From a virus: a stretch of 37,448 nt of DNA. Made by a program: the position numbers and the translations under genes. The DNA lies in IMG/VR virus record IMGVR_UViG_3300027498_000076, positions 1 to 37,448 of that record. One strand, written 5' to 3'. The notes beneath the pieces were generated by a model. That model saw only the letters and a list, made by a program, of their open reading frames with translations. It ran no database searches and was not told the DNA's origin. Below, piece after piece: positions 12,478 to 21,966 of the stretch (positions within the stretch are counted from its first letter, which is position 1; the number at the start of each line of letters is the position of its first letter).

Positions 12478-13529
12478 TGAAAAATAAACGATACTTACAG
12501 TCTTTAATTTTTGCCATGATAAATGGACTTAAAGGTGACGAGCAAGACAAGCGATTACTTGACATATCTTCTAAGTATAAAGCTGTTTTTGGTATCATCA
12601 ATCAATTGGCAAGTAATGGGGAAATTGTCTATTCGACGAGCAAGGCTTATGTCATCAATGGCAGTGATTATTTTAAGAAATACATCACAATTCGCTCAAA
12701 AATACTTGACATAGTTACGAAAACGCAAAGACGCCCTTATCAGTCGCAGCAACATGAAATAAACCTGCTCAAAGAAGAACATGGAACCTCCCTTGTGTCA
12801 TACCACTTAGAAACAATGACAGACGAGCGCATCTTTATTCATGATGAATCAAAAAAAACATACTCTATTTTTGCCGACTTTGATAGTCGTGATTTGCCGC
12901 TAACATCTTGTCCACGGTCACTGTACCAAATGACCCTTGATGAAATCAAAGACAACATCTTAGATATTATTGGGAGCATCAAAGAGCCAAGCTCTCAAAA
13001 AGAAGAACTGGATAGATTCGCTGTTTATTCTGGAATTGATTTGACCGATTCCCTTGCTGGGCTTTTTGCCAATGAAGATATTGAGTATATCGGCTGCACA
13101 CCGTTACATGGTTATAGAATTCCAAAGCCACCACTTTTCAAAGAAGGGGACTTGGTTTATTTGAAGTCGGGTGGTCCGATGATGACGGTTAGCATGGTAG
13201 GGTTAGATTGTGGCATTTCGATTGCTACTTGTGATTGGTTTAATGGAAATGTATTTAATGAACGGCAATTTCACCCCGATACATTGGTGAAGCATGAACC
13301 CATCAAGTCAGAAGAAGGATGGATTACAAAAACAGCAGAAACAGAAATAGAAACCGGTGACAGTGCTCTGATGGATATGATGCACGATGAAAATTGCAGA
13401 TGTTTAATGTGTAATACTTGGAAAAATGCTGACTTTGGAAAGGCAACGACTTATCTCCACCGCCCAAAAACATGGCAGGATAACATTTCAAAACCCCAAA
13501 AAGAGCAAGACTCAAATAGGAAATTATGA
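12474..13529 (+). CDS. Winged-helix protein with a DUF2158-like domain
   Basis: A 351-residue protein. The N-terminal part is helical and winged-helix-like (LLDISSKYKAVFGIINQLAS, then NGEIVYSTSKAYVIN). Residues about 222-273 (FKEGDLVYLKSGGPMMTV, then VGLDCGISIATCDWFNG, ERQFHPDTLV) match the DUF2158 (YodC-like) pattern: KSGGPxMTV followed by C-x-WF and a closing F-x-x-x-x-L. The C-terminus has a Cys pair (ENCRCLMCNTW) that could bind metal. It is coupled upstream and downstream through ATGA overlaps. A DUF2158 module in a phage morphogenesis operon is unusual; its role is unknown. Confidence 0.65.
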   Translation: MMKNKRYLQSLIFAMINGLKGDEQDKRLLDISSKYKAVFGIINQLASNGEIVYSTSKAYVINGSDYFKKYITIRSKILDIVTKTQRRPYQSQQHEINLLKEEHGTSLVSYHLETMTDERIFIHDESKKTYSIFADFDSRDLPLTSCPRSLYQMTLDEIKDNILDIIGSIKEPSSQKEELDRFAVYSGIDLTDSLAGLFANEDIEYIGCTPLHGYRIPKPPLFKEGDLVYLKSGGPMMTVSMVGLDCGISIATCDWFNGNVFNERQFHPDTLVKHEPIKSEEGWITKTAETEIETGDSALMDMMHDENCRCLMCNTWKNADFGKATTYLHRPKTWQDNISKPQKEQDSNRKL

Positions 13530-13765
13530 CAACAATACTATCAACACTCGGACAAATCGCAATGCTTTTGTTCTTCATCTTCGCCATCATTGCCTTGTTG
13601 GTGATTTTGATTTCTGGAATCGGACTTGGTTGGACATGGTTTGTCCAATTCATTAAGGCGAAATTCAAGACACCAAGAAGGGAGCTTTCTGTTCTTGAAG
13701 ATATTGATAGAGTCAATAGGAAGCGTAACGGATCCAGTGAATCACCATTCCAATATTTTGTTTAA
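13526..13765 (+). CDS. Small single-pass membrane protein
   Basis: A 79-residue protein with one long hydrophobic segment (residues about 8-35: LGQIAMLLFFIFAIIALLVI, then LISGIGLGW) and a basic, presumably cytoplasmic tail (KAKFKTPRRELS). It overlaps the previous stop as ATGA and its end overlaps the next small gene. It is not near the lysis cassette, so I do not call it a holin. The function is unknown. Confidence 0.6.
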   Translation: MTTILSTLGQIAMLLFFIFAIIALLVILISGIGLGWTWFVQFIKAKFKTPRRELSVLEDIDRVNRKRNGSSESPFQYFV

Positions 13766-13895
13766 TCCTGTCACAAAAGAAGTGTTCGACCAGCACAGAA
13801 ACAAGATGGGGCATGGGGAATTGGATGGCAAGGGAAATCTAACACTCATATTACATGTTCCAAAAAATCCACTATTGAGCGATACGAGAATATGA
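13737..13895 (+). CDS. Small hypothetical protein, 52 aa (GTG start)
   Basis: The frame is open from 13626 but the part before GTG 13737 merely shadows the membrane protein gene. From GTG the product reads VNHHSNILFNPVTKEVFDQH, then NKMGHGELDGKGNLTLILHV, a plausible small beta-rich protein. Its TGA overlaps the ATG of the next gene, which argues that it is translated. Not recognised. Confidence 0.5.
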   Translation: MNHHSNILFNPVTKEVFDQHRNKMGHGELDGKGNLTLILHVPKNPLLSDTRI

Positions 13896-14584
13896 ACCCA
13901 CTAAATATACAAACAGCAGCAGGAAAGATTGCACGAGCAATGAAACCGCCAAAAGACACGCCACACCCATGCTTGGCATTGCAGGGATTTGGCGTCGGAT
14001 TTGACGACGATTTGGAAGCGGACAATTTTGAAAAAACAAAAATCTACAAAAATAAGGATTACTTCTACTCTCAGGAGTGGGAGGACAGTGGGTACAATCC
14101 TGCTAATCTTTGTCTAAGCTATCCGCTTCTTTTAATGCCACCACCGAACGAACAGTGGTGCATCAAAAATAGATTTGTTGATAAAGAATACTTTGACCTC
14201 ACTTTTAAAGTGCTTGACAGAATGTACGGCGATTATAGTGGCGGCTGTTTGCCTTGCATCGAAAATGATTACTGTTCTAACAGGACATGGGAACAGCAAT
14301 TACAAGATACCCGAAACATTTTAAAATCATTTATAGAGCAGCTTTTAGGCTTTGATTTCGGGGCATGTTTTCCTGATATCGAAGATAGTGCTTGCAAAAA
14401 GATGGGTTTGGCAGAAGATTCAAAAATCCAAATTACCACCTTGTATGATTATACCACAAAGTGTCTAGTCGGAACTTGTGCGAGGCTTAGAATCTGGACG
14501 CATTCGGAATGTGATAATTTTGAATATGATTTTGAAACACCACGACCTCCCATTACGGATCAGGAAGGGTGCGTAGACTGTTAG
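13892..14584 (+). CDS. Cys-rich neck/tail-region structural protein
   Basis: The 230-residue product is not recognised by family. It has 13 or so cysteines, including CLPCIENDYCSN, and a strand-rich C-terminus ending in an acidic tail (ECDNFEYDFETPRPPITDQE). The middle has a helix with LFNNL-like packing (RNILKSFIEQLLGFDFGACF). Position before an HK97 gp10-like gene suggests a neck or tail-completion component. ATGA coupling ties it to the small gene upstream. Confidence 0.55.
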   Translation: MNPLNIQTAAGKIARAMKPPKDTPHPCLALQGFGVGFDDDLEADNFEKTKIYKNKDYFYSQEWEDSGYNPANLCLSYPLLLMPPPNEQWCIKNRFVDKEYFDLTFKVLDRMYGDYSGGCLPCIENDYCSNRTWEQQLQDTRNILKSFIEQLLGFDFGACFPDIEDSACKKMGLAEDSKIQITTLYDYTTKCLVGTCARLRIWTHSECDNFEYDFETPRPPITDQEGCVDC

Positions 14585-14586
14585 GG

Positions 14587-15087
14587 ATGAGCATAGACAA
14601 TACATTAAACGAACTTGGCAGGATTGCCACGGAAAAAATCATCAATGAGTTGATTCAGCAGGGGCATCGTACCACTGGAAAATTGATTGATTCGGTGCAA
14701 TACAAGGTGTATAAGGATTTGTTTGAAGATGGTTTAGAGGTCTCTTTATTTAGGTATGGAATCTATGTAGACAAAGGAGTGAGTAGCCAGAGATTCAAGA
14801 TAAGTAGGGCTTATATAACTGCTATCGTTAGGTGGCTCAGGGTAAAGCAGTTTGTTGGAGATGACAAAAAGCTCCGCTCAATAGCCTGGGCAATCGGGAA
14901 AACACATGAAAAAGAGGGCATTCCTACGCTTAATTCCTACCAACATTCCAAAAATGGGCGAAGGCTCAATTTCATAGGTGTTGCCACTCGTGACATAGGA
15001 GAGGCGGCGAGAAAGGCGGTGGGCGATGCAGGTGAAAAAGAAGTATTAATCAAAATTGATAACATCATTAGAAAAACAACAGCATGA
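14587..15087 (+). CDS. HK97 gp10-like tail-completion/neck protein
   Basis: A GTG at 14569 opens the frame, but ATG 14587 (MSIDNTLNELGRIATEKIIN) is the natural start, three bases after the previous stop, giving 166 residues. The helix-then-strand pattern QGHRTTGKLIDSVQYKVYKD followed by FRYGIYVDKGVSSQRFK is that of HK97 gp10-like neck proteins, which join head and tail. The C-terminal half is helical (RDIGEAARKAVGDAGEKEVL). It overlaps the aspartic protease gene as ATGA. Confidence 0.65.
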   Translation: MSIDNTLNELGRIATEKIINELIQQGHRTTGKLIDSVQYKVYKDLFEDGLEVSLFRYGIYVDKGVSSQRFKISRAYITAIVRWLRVKQFVGDDKKLRSIAWAIGKTHEKEGIPTLNSYQHSKNGRRLNFIGVATRDIGEAARKAVGDAGEKEVLIKIDNIIRKTTA

Positions 15088-15497
15088 TACGAAAAGCAAA
15101 AATAAAATATACTGAATCTGGACATCCAATTGTACCTGTTACAATTAATGGAGAAAGTACAAATTTGATTATTGACACAGGTTCGGATGTGACCTGTCTG
15201 GATTCTTCTAAGTCGGCTGAATTTAAGATCGAGATGGTGGAAGATGAAGAGAGTGAGACGATTGGAGCATGTGGCAAGAAGATTGAAAATAACAGATCGG
15301 CTGATTCCGTCCTTCTGAAAATTGGAGGAGGGCATGCCCCTTTTACTACAACGATGAGAGAGGTGAATTTAATGGACATGACCGACATTATTCCTCATAT
15401 TTCTGAAAAAGAAAGTATTGGAGGAATTATCGGAATGGACTTTATTAGAAGCAAATGTATTATTGATTTCCATAAAGGTATTTTAACTATTAAATAA
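15084..15497 (+). CDS. Retropepsin-like aspartic protease
   Basis: A 137-residue protein with the single-lobe pepsin fold of retropepsins: a strand pair ending LIIDTGSDVTCLD with the catalytic D31-T32-G33, a flap region, and the C-terminal signature SIGGIIGMDFIRSKCIIDFH then KGILTIK, in which the hydrophobic-hydrophobic-Gly motif precedes the conserved helix. One Asp per chain means it must dimerise to be active. It lies between the neck protein (ATGA overlap) and the tail protein at 15498 (adjacent), so it is in the virion morphogenesis operon and may process a tail or neck protein. A separate ClpP-type prohead protease exists at 25591. Confidence 0.85.
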   Translation: MIRKAKIKYTESGHPIVPVTINGESTNLIIDTGSDVTCLDSSKSAEFKIEMVEDEESETIGACGKKIENNRSADSVLLKIGGGHAPFTTTMREVNLMDMTDIIPHISEKESIGGIIGMDFIRSKCIIDFHKGILTIK

Positions 15498-16643
15498 ATG
15501 GCAGAAATTACGAATCAGCCAAATGGAATTATTGTATCGGCGTACTGTCCTATTGGTTTCAATGTGAAAACTGATAATTTAGGAGGTACAGGAATACAGT
15601 ATGAGGTCTTTGTCAATGGACAAAGTAAAGAAATATTCTGTACTGATTGCCGATTTATTCAAGATGGAGAGCAGTTGGTTTATTTTAGTATTGATGTTAG
15701 TGGAGTGGTTCGTGATTGTCTTGGTTGTAATTTCCATGCTTTAACAAATAGTGGGTCTGTTTTTGATAATCCAGACACCTACTTAGAGTTGCAAGTCGAA
15801 TTTAAAGATATTTATGAAGATGCGGATGGTTGCGTAAAGATAAATGAAGACACCGCCGTGATGTCCAGTACAGTAATTGTAACAAATTCAAAAATTCAAA
15901 AAAACAACCTACCAAGACAAGCACCTGAATCAAACAATTATAATTTTGATGCACCCGTAGACTGGATTCATACCAATAAAAGAAAAGTAAGTATTTGTTG
16001 GAATCAAGATGAATTTTTAACGGTTATGCCTGTTAGTCAAACAGGGGGCTATGTTACAGCTTATGATGGTGACGGGAATTCAATATTTAACTCCCCGTTG
16101 GCGTTTCCTGCATTACAGGCAACCAGTTACAATGTTGGTCCTGCTGCATTGGGGCTGCCTCTCAATGCTTGCTCTTATAAAATTGTTTTTTTTGGAGGTG
16201 AAGCAACTGAAAAGCTTGTCTATAAGATTGAAAAAAAATGCTGTACGGAGGTTCGCATTCATTTCAAAAACTGCTTTGGCAAGCAAGACTCCTTTAATTT
16301 CGAGAAAGCTGAAAAGATAAATGATACAACATCAAAAATATTTAAAAAAGGTGAATTCCGTGAGTGGAAAAGAATTAATGACATCAACACAATTAGATAT
16401 AATATTACAAAGCAAGATACTTGGAGATTGTCATTTTGCAATCCAACATCTTGCGAATTAAAATGGTTGAAAGAGCTACAAGAAACAGAAATGGCTTTTA
16501 TAGAGGTTGAAACAAAAGAACCTTACCAACAGAAACAAAAACATTATTGTCAAGTCAGGGTTTTGGATGGCACACAATCCTATTATAAGACGAATCGCAA
16601 TTCATCAGATTTTGAATACTCCATTGAAATTGAAATTTTATAG
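15498..16643 (+). CDS. Tail protein, Cys-rich, upstream of the tape measure
   Basis: A 381-residue beta-rich protein with many cysteines (FCTDCRFIQDG, RDCLGCNFH, KKCCTEVRIHFKNCFGKQDS). The RIHFKNCFGKQDSFNF segment resembles a sequence pattern in Bacteroidota phage tail proteins encoded just before the tape measure gene. The start is immediately after the protease stop. It may be a tail tube or minor tail protein; the N-terminal half could hold a beta-sandwich. The function is inferred from position. Confidence 0.6.
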   Translation: MAEITNQPNGIIVSAYCPIGFNVKTDNLGGTGIQYEVFVNGQSKEIFCTDCRFIQDGEQLVYFSIDVSGVVRDCLGCNFHALTNSGSVFDNPDTYLELQVEFKDIYEDADGCVKINEDTAVMSSTVIVTNSKIQKNNLPRQAPESNNYNFDAPVDWIHTNKRKVSICWNQDEFLTVMPVSQTGGYVTAYDGDGNSIFNSPLAFPALQATSYNVGPAALGLPLNACSYKIVFFGGEATEKLVYKIEKKCCTEVRIHFKNCFGKQDSFNFEKAEKINDTTSKIFKKGEFREWKRINDINTIRYNITKQDTWRLSFCNPTSCELKWLKELQETEMAFIEVETKEPYQQKQKHYCQVRVLDGTQSYYKTNRNSSDFEYSIEIEIL

Positions 16644-16647
16644 ATAG

Positions 16648-19600
16648 ATGGCAACAGAAAGAGAAATAGTATTTAGGGTCAGAATCAAAGATTTTGAAAA
16701 GCTTTTTTCTAATTTAGATGAATTAGAAAAGGATATTTCAAAGGTGAATACTGTGCTCAAGCAGACCGATAACGCACAAAATATCGGGGCATTAACCACA
16801 GAATTAGCAGCTCTCAAAGCACAACAAAAACAGGTCAATACAGAAATTAGAGTCCAAACCAAGTTGTTTCAAGGATTGGATGAAGCGAAAGGAAGCTTTA
16901 AGTCGATTAAAGCGGAAGCAGATTTTTTAAAAAATGCGCTCAAAGGTTTGGGAAAAGATACCAATTTAGATGAGTTTCAACAACGTCTGGAGGAACTTTT
17001 GCCATCTACAAAGTCTTTGAATTTGGAGACATTGGATTTTGAACAAACTCAACGAGCTTTAGCTACAAGAATTGTAGATAATCAGGTGGCAATGAAGGAG
17101 TTTAATAAGTCCATTTCTGCAAATGCCCAAGTTTTGGAATTTGCAGAAGGTTCTTACAAGAAACTCCAACAACAAACAGGTAGCTTGTCAAAAGAATTGA
17201 GGTTATTAGGAGACGAGCTTCCAGAGGGAGATTTGCGCCAACTTCAAAAAAGATTAGAGGAAATAGAGCCACGACTCAAAAAACACTCACTTTCGACGAA
17301 AGACCTCACCCAAACTAAAGACATTCTCTCTCGCCAAATTAATGAAAATAACGTTGAGCTTTCCGATTTCAATCGCAACCTTTCCGCATCCGACGAACTG
17401 GTGGGCGAATATAGTCGTGGTATTCTGAACGCCTTTGGAAAATTAGGGCTAACGGATAACTTGGAAAAAGGGCTTCAATCTCTTAATTCTCAAAAAAAAC
17501 TATTAAATGAGCAACTAAAGCAGTCTGTCAAATTGTATGATAGTCTTGACGACAAAGGGAGCGAGTCAGCAAACGCAATCCGTCGAGAAATTACTCGTCT
17601 TAACACGACCTTAGATAAGACGGATAGTCAAATTGATGAGATAAACAAGTCTTTAAAAAATAGTGCTGCTGAAACAAAAGCGGCATTTGGCGGCATTCAA
17701 AGCACACTTAATGCAGGACTTGGATTATTTGTTGCACAAGTCGGATTGCAGGGTGCAGATGATGTGATTCAGCAATTGAAAGACATTAGTGACGCAGAAG
17801 CTGATGCGGCCAAAACGACTAACTTAACCATTTCCGAAATAAGAGAGCTTAACAAGGAGCTTAAAAAGATAGATACCCGAACTCAGGAAAAGGATTTATT
17901 GGCACTTGTGGCGGCAGGTGGGAAGTTAGGGCAACAAGGCGCAGATAATTTATTAAGGTTTGCGGAATCGGCAGATAAAATCAAAGTAGCATTAGGCGAA
18001 GATTTGGGGGGAGATGATGCAATCAAAAGCATTGCCAAACTTGTTGAGATTTTCAATATAACTGATGATTTTCCTATCAATGAAGCTCTCTTAAAAGCAG
18101 GCTCTGTTATCAACTCACTTGGCGCAGCAGGAACAGCCAATGAGCAATTCATTGTCGATTTTCTTAGAAGAACGGCAGGAGCAGCCAAAACTGTCAAAGT
18201 GTCGTTTGAAGAATTAGCTGCAACAGGTGCTGTATTAGATGAAATCGGACAAAATAACGAAGCCGCCGCAAGTGCTTATCAAGCTCTTTTAATTGAAGTG
18301 GCAAAAAACCAAGAACGGTTTACTTCTTTGGTTGTAGATGGCGGGTTTGCAACAGCCGAAGGATTCAAGGAGCTATTGAGCAATAGTCCTGCTGAGGCCT
18401 TGAATTTAGTTTTGGAATCAGTAAAGTCTAGCGAAGAAGGTTTTAATTCGCTTGCAGACACATTGGCAAAGTCAGGCATTGAGTCAAACAGAGCTGCAGG
18501 AATTATTACAGCACTTAGTCAAAATGTTGATAAGCTTAGAAAAAGCCAAGAATTTTCAAGAAAAGAGTTTGAAAAGGGCGACTCAGTACTTAAAGAGTTT
18601 GAGACAAAAAATAACAACCTTGCAGCCGTAATTGAGAAAGTAAAAAAGGAGATAGCGAGCGTATTCACCGACTCAGGATTTTTGGAGGAAGCTGAAGGTG
18701 CAGGCACAGCAATTTTGGCACTTGCCAGAAATGCAAGCGGACTGTCAAAATTTCTACTTGCAAATAAAGACGTTATCAAGGCCCTCATTGTGGTTTACGC
18801 AGGATATAGAACAGTTCTGCTTGCTTCAAATGCCGCCACTATTGTAAACACGGCAGCCATAAAATTAGAAAACCTAGCACTTAGATTGAATCGTGCTGAT
18901 ACGTTGGCAGCAAGTGGCGCAAAGGTCACGATGGCCGCAGCTAGCGGAAACCTAAGAACGGCAGTCTTAGCACTTTGGACAGCCATGAAAGCTAACCCGT
19001 TGGGACTCATTACTGTGGCGGTTGGAGCGGTAGTTGGAGCGTTTATCATTCTTAATAGAGAACAAAGCAACACAGTCGCCAAATACAAGAGCCTTCAAAA
19101 AGCAAGCAAGGAAATAAGCCAAAAATTCACCAACGAAAAAAGAGTATTAGACCAATTATTTAAGTCCGTTCGTGAGGGAATTAAGGCGGCGGGTGATGAT
19201 GTACAAGCGAAGGCAAAGCAGGCACGAGCCATTGATACTATTAATGGAGTCTATGGAAAATACTTGCCAAATCTACTAACAGAAAAAACAAGCATAGACG
19301 AACTTGAAAAAAGCTATAAGTCCCTTAACAAACAGCTTCTCAATAACATCGTAACCGAAGCAAGAAAAGCCGAAGCAGACCAATTATTACAGCGTTCTTT
19401 AGAAGTTCAGCGAGAAATCACAGACATAAATAAGCAAGGATTCGCTAATACTACAGGATTCTTTGACGGCGTAAGTGAAACGTTGGGACAAATTGCAAAC
19501 CTTGATTTCACCGCCTATACAGAAGGTATAGACAGTGCTGCCATTAAGCAGCGAGAGGAAGAACTAGCAAAAATCAACAAAGACCTAAAAGAACTTAATG

Positions 19601-21966
19601 GCACATTTATCGATGTTGAAAAAAGAACATTAAAGCAATTTGAAAATCTTAATCTAACGGAAATTTTTGGAGAGGATGGAGGAAGTGAGGCGGCAGGTAA
19701 TTTGGGCGTCAATCTCGATCAAACGAAAACGAAACTTGAGAATCTTCAAAAAGCTTATGTCGACCTAAAGCAGAAGCAACAAGAAAGCGATGACTTGAAT
19801 GAAAAACAAGTTATTGGTAAGGAATTGAAAAAACTTGAAAAAAACATAAAAACCGCAGGTGGAAGTATCAAAAAAGTAGGTGATGATACCCGAAAAGCTT
19901 TGGAAGGAAGCATTAATTTCCTCAAAGATAAAATTTCGGAATTAAATGAGGAATTAGGTTTTGCTACCACCGATGAAAAGAGGTTTGAGATTGAAGCTAA
20001 AATAAAAGTCGCTGAAAACGCATTGAGCGAATTAGAGGGCGAAGCCAAAGAAAAAGTAATTGAACTACCCGTCAAAATTGAGGTGTTAGATAAGGAGATT
20101 GAGGAGCTTAAAGAAAAATTGAAAAGTGCGAGTGAGACAGATAAAATAGAAATCTTATCTGAATTAAAGCTAAAAAGCGAGGAATTAGACACACTCAAAA
20201 CTGAACTTTCCGAAATTGAGGATTTTGAAATTCTGTTAAAAATCAAAGTGCTTGATGAAGAAAAACAGAAATTAGAACAAGAACTTTCCCTATTAGAAGA
20301 TAAGGAAGTTGAAATTAAAACCCGAATAACCGAAATTAATGAGACCGTCACTTCTGCTACGACAGTTAGTGACGCAACAGGCGTGCCAGTAGAGACTTTT
20401 GAGCTAACTTTTGCCAAACAACAATTAGAGGAATTACAAGACTCCCTTGATGCCCTACAATCTGAAAAAACCAAGATTGAAGTAGAGATTGAAACCACTC
20501 AGACAGGTACAGCAGAGTTAGAGACAGGGCTATCAGAGGACGTACAAGCTGAAAGAATAGAAGTCAGAAAAACGGCAAAACAAGCAGAAGCCGACGCAAT
20601 ATTAGAGATACAACAGGAGCAAAAAGCAAAAGAGGAATCTTTGAGAGAGGAAGCCTTTGCCTCTATCGAATTTGATTCACAACGAGAAATCAATATTGCC
20701 ACGCAAGCCAAATCGCAAAAGCTTCTTGGATTGCTTGAAACTTTTGATAACGAGCTAATAACAGAGGAACAGTACAGGCAGCAAAGAGAACTAGCGGAGC
20801 AGGAACACCAAGATAGATTGGCGGAAATTCAGCTTGAAAAACTTAATGACCAATCCACATTGGTTGAAGAAGGGTCTATAGAATTCCTGACATCACAAGC
20901 TCAAATAAACGACCTTGAGTTTCAGCAGCTGCAAACACAGGAGCAGAGAAAAAGAGACGAGATCCAGAGAACTGTCGATTATGAAAAGGCGTTGCAAAAT
21001 GCCAGACTTGACCTAATTGGTACATTTGTCAGTGGTGCAAAAGATTTATTGAGTCAAGATGAATCAAACAGAAAAAAATACGCTGCTGTCATCAAGGCGT
21101 TGTCTATAGGAGAGATAGTTCTTAATACAGTTCGTGAGGTTTCTGCTATCAACGCAAATCCATTAGTGAATGCAGATATTAGCCAAGCACTTAGAATCAC
21201 ATTGACAGGTGCCGCCATTACCCGTGCTGCTATTGCAACAGCAAAAGTATTGTCACAAAAATTTAAAAAAGGTGGTGTCATAAACGGCAAAACCCCTGTA
21301 GGGCAGACAACCGACAACGGCTACGTTGATAGCGAGGGCGTGGCACATGGCGACCGCCACAAAGATAGCGAAAAGGAGCCTGGGGGAATTGGTGTAATGG
21401 TTGGCGGTCAAAGATATGAAATAGAAGATGGTGAAATGATTGTTGAAAATAATGGCGAGGTAATTATTCTAAACCGAAATGTTGGCAGCGATGCAGCTTT
21501 ACGGCAAAAAGTTTGGAGTATAAGAGATCATGTAGATCTTACACCACAGCAGAAAAAAGAAAAGCTATCTAAGATAAATGAGGAAAATGGGGGCGATTCT
21601 TTTGTCGGAGAAAGGGCGCATTCTTATTCTTTTGCCGCTCAAAATAGACCCGATAGTATCCAAATTCCTTCCATTTCTGCGATGTTAGGCGTTCCGACGG
21701 CAATTCCCTACGGAATAATAACCAGAACAATTGAAACGCAAACCTCAAATAAGCAGGTGGTAGAATCAAGCAGGGTGACAGGCAGTCAAATGATGTCTAT
21801 GTCAAAAAAGATACAAGAAAACATCGAGGGCATTGCTCTCAAAATTGACAGGAAAACCGATTCTATAAATAAGCGTATAGATAGAATTGAGGTGAATCTT
21901 TTCGTTGGTGAATTGTCTAAAACGCAAAACAGCATAAAAGTCAAAGCACAAAAAGGAAGAATATGA
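16648..21966 (+). CDS. Tail tape measure protein, 1772 aa
   Basis: This is the longest gene in the window. The N-terminal ~340 residues are heptad-like helices (KLFSNLDELEKDISKVNTVL, LEEIEPRLKKHSLSTKDLTQ). Residues about 350-620 match the TP901-type core, with GLFVAQVGLQGADDVIQQLK and LVAAGGKLGQQGADNLLRFA. A hydrophobic segment follows at about 781-800 (NPLGLITVAVGAVVGAFIIL), as is common in tape measures that reach the membrane. Residues about 1070-1330 are Glu/Lys-rich coiled coil. The C-terminus contains a Gly-rich part (GGVINGKTPVGQTTDNGYVD). At about 0.15 nm per residue the tail would be near 265 nm. No lysozyme or peptidase domain was seen. Confidence 0.92.
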   Translation: MATEREIVFRVRIKDFEKLFSNLDELEKDISKVNTVLKQTDNAQNIGALTTELAALKAQQKQVNTEIRVQTKLFQGLDEAKGSFKSIKAEADFLKNALKGLGKDTNLDEFQQRLEELLPSTKSLNLETLDFEQTQRALATRIVDNQVAMKEFNKSISANAQVLEFAEGSYKKLQQQTGSLSKELRLLGDELPEGDLRQLQKRLEEIEPRLKKHSLSTKDLTQTKDILSRQINENNVELSDFNRNLSASDELVGEYSRGILNAFGKLGLTDNLEKGLQSLNSQKKLLNEQLKQSVKLYDSLDDKGSESANAIRREITRLNTTLDKTDSQIDEINKSLKNSAAETKAAFGGIQSTLNAGLGLFVAQVGLQGADDVIQQLKDISDAEADAAKTTNLTISEIRELNKELKKIDTRTQEKDLLALVAAGGKLGQQGADNLLRFAESADKIKVALGEDLGGDDAIKSIAKLVEIFNITDDFPINEALLKAGSVINSLGAAGTANEQFIVDFLRRTAGAAKTVKVSFEELAATGAVLDEIGQNNEAAASAYQALLIEVAKNQERFTSLVVDGGFATAEGFKELLSNSPAEALNLVLESVKSSEEGFNSLADTLAKSGIESNRAAGIITALSQNVDKLRKSQEFSRKEFEKGDSVLKEFETKNNNLAAVIEKVKKEIASVFTDSGFLEEAEGAGTAILALARNASGLSKFLLANKDVIKALIVVYAGYRTVLLASNAATIVNTAAIKLENLALRLNRADTLAASGAKVTMAAASGNLRTAVLALWTAMKANPLGLITVAVGAVVGAFIILNREQSNTVAKYKSLQKASKEISQKFTNEKRVLDQLFKSVREGIKAAGDDVQAKAKQARAIDTINGVYGKYLPNLLTEKTSIDELEKSYKSLNKQLLNNIVTEARKAEADQLLQRSLEVQREITDINKQGFANTTGFFDGVSETLGQIANLDFTAYTEGIDSAAIKQREEELAKINKDLKELNGTFIDVEKRTLKQFENLNLTEIFGEDGGSEAAGNLGVNLDQTKTKLENLQKAYVDLKQKQQESDDLNEKQVIGKELKKLEKNIKTAGGSIKKVGDDTRKALEGSINFLKDKISELNEELGFATTDEKRFEIEAKIKVAENALSELEGEAKEKVIELPVKIEVLDKEIEELKEKLKSASETDKIEILSELKLKSEELDTLKTELSEIEDFEILLKIKVLDEEKQKLEQELSLLEDKEVEIKTRITEINETVTSATTVSDATGVPVETFELTFAKQQLEELQDSLDALQSEKTKIEVEIETTQTGTAELETGLSEDVQAERIEVRKTAKQAEADAILEIQQEQKAKEESLREEAFASIEFDSQREINIATQAKSQKLLGLLETFDNELITEEQYRQQRELAEQEHQDRLAEIQLEKLNDQSTLVEEGSIEFLTSQAQINDLEFQQLQTQEQRKRDEIQRTVDYEKALQNARLDLIGTFVSGAKDLLSQDESNRKKYAAVIKALSIGEIVLNTVREVSAINANPLVNADISQALRITLTGAAITRAAIATAKVLSQKFKKGGVINGKTPVGQTTDNGYVDSEGVAHGDRHKDSEKEPGGIGVMVGGQRYEIEDGEMIVENNGEVIILNRNVGSDAALRQKVWSIRDHVDLTPQQKKEKLSKINEENGGDSFVGERAHSYSFAAQNRPDSIQIPSISAMLGVPTAIPYGIITRTIETQTSNKQVVESSRVTGSQMMSMSKKIQENIEGIALKIDRKTDSINKRIDRIEVNLFVGELSKTQNSIKVKAQKGRI

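Noticed and set aside
13626-13736. ATG-initiated upstream part of the small frame ending at 13895
   Set aside because: It shadows the membrane protein gene; a GTG at 13737 gives a better gene model.
19755-20498. 247-codon leftward frame rich in Ser/Val/Leu
   Set aside because: It is an antisense shadow of the coiled-coil part of the tape measure gene, with biased composition and no independent signal.
16648-21966. Lysozyme or peptidase domain in the tape measure protein
   Set aside because: No catalytic motif was seen; only coiled coil, TP901-like core and a hydrophobic segment.
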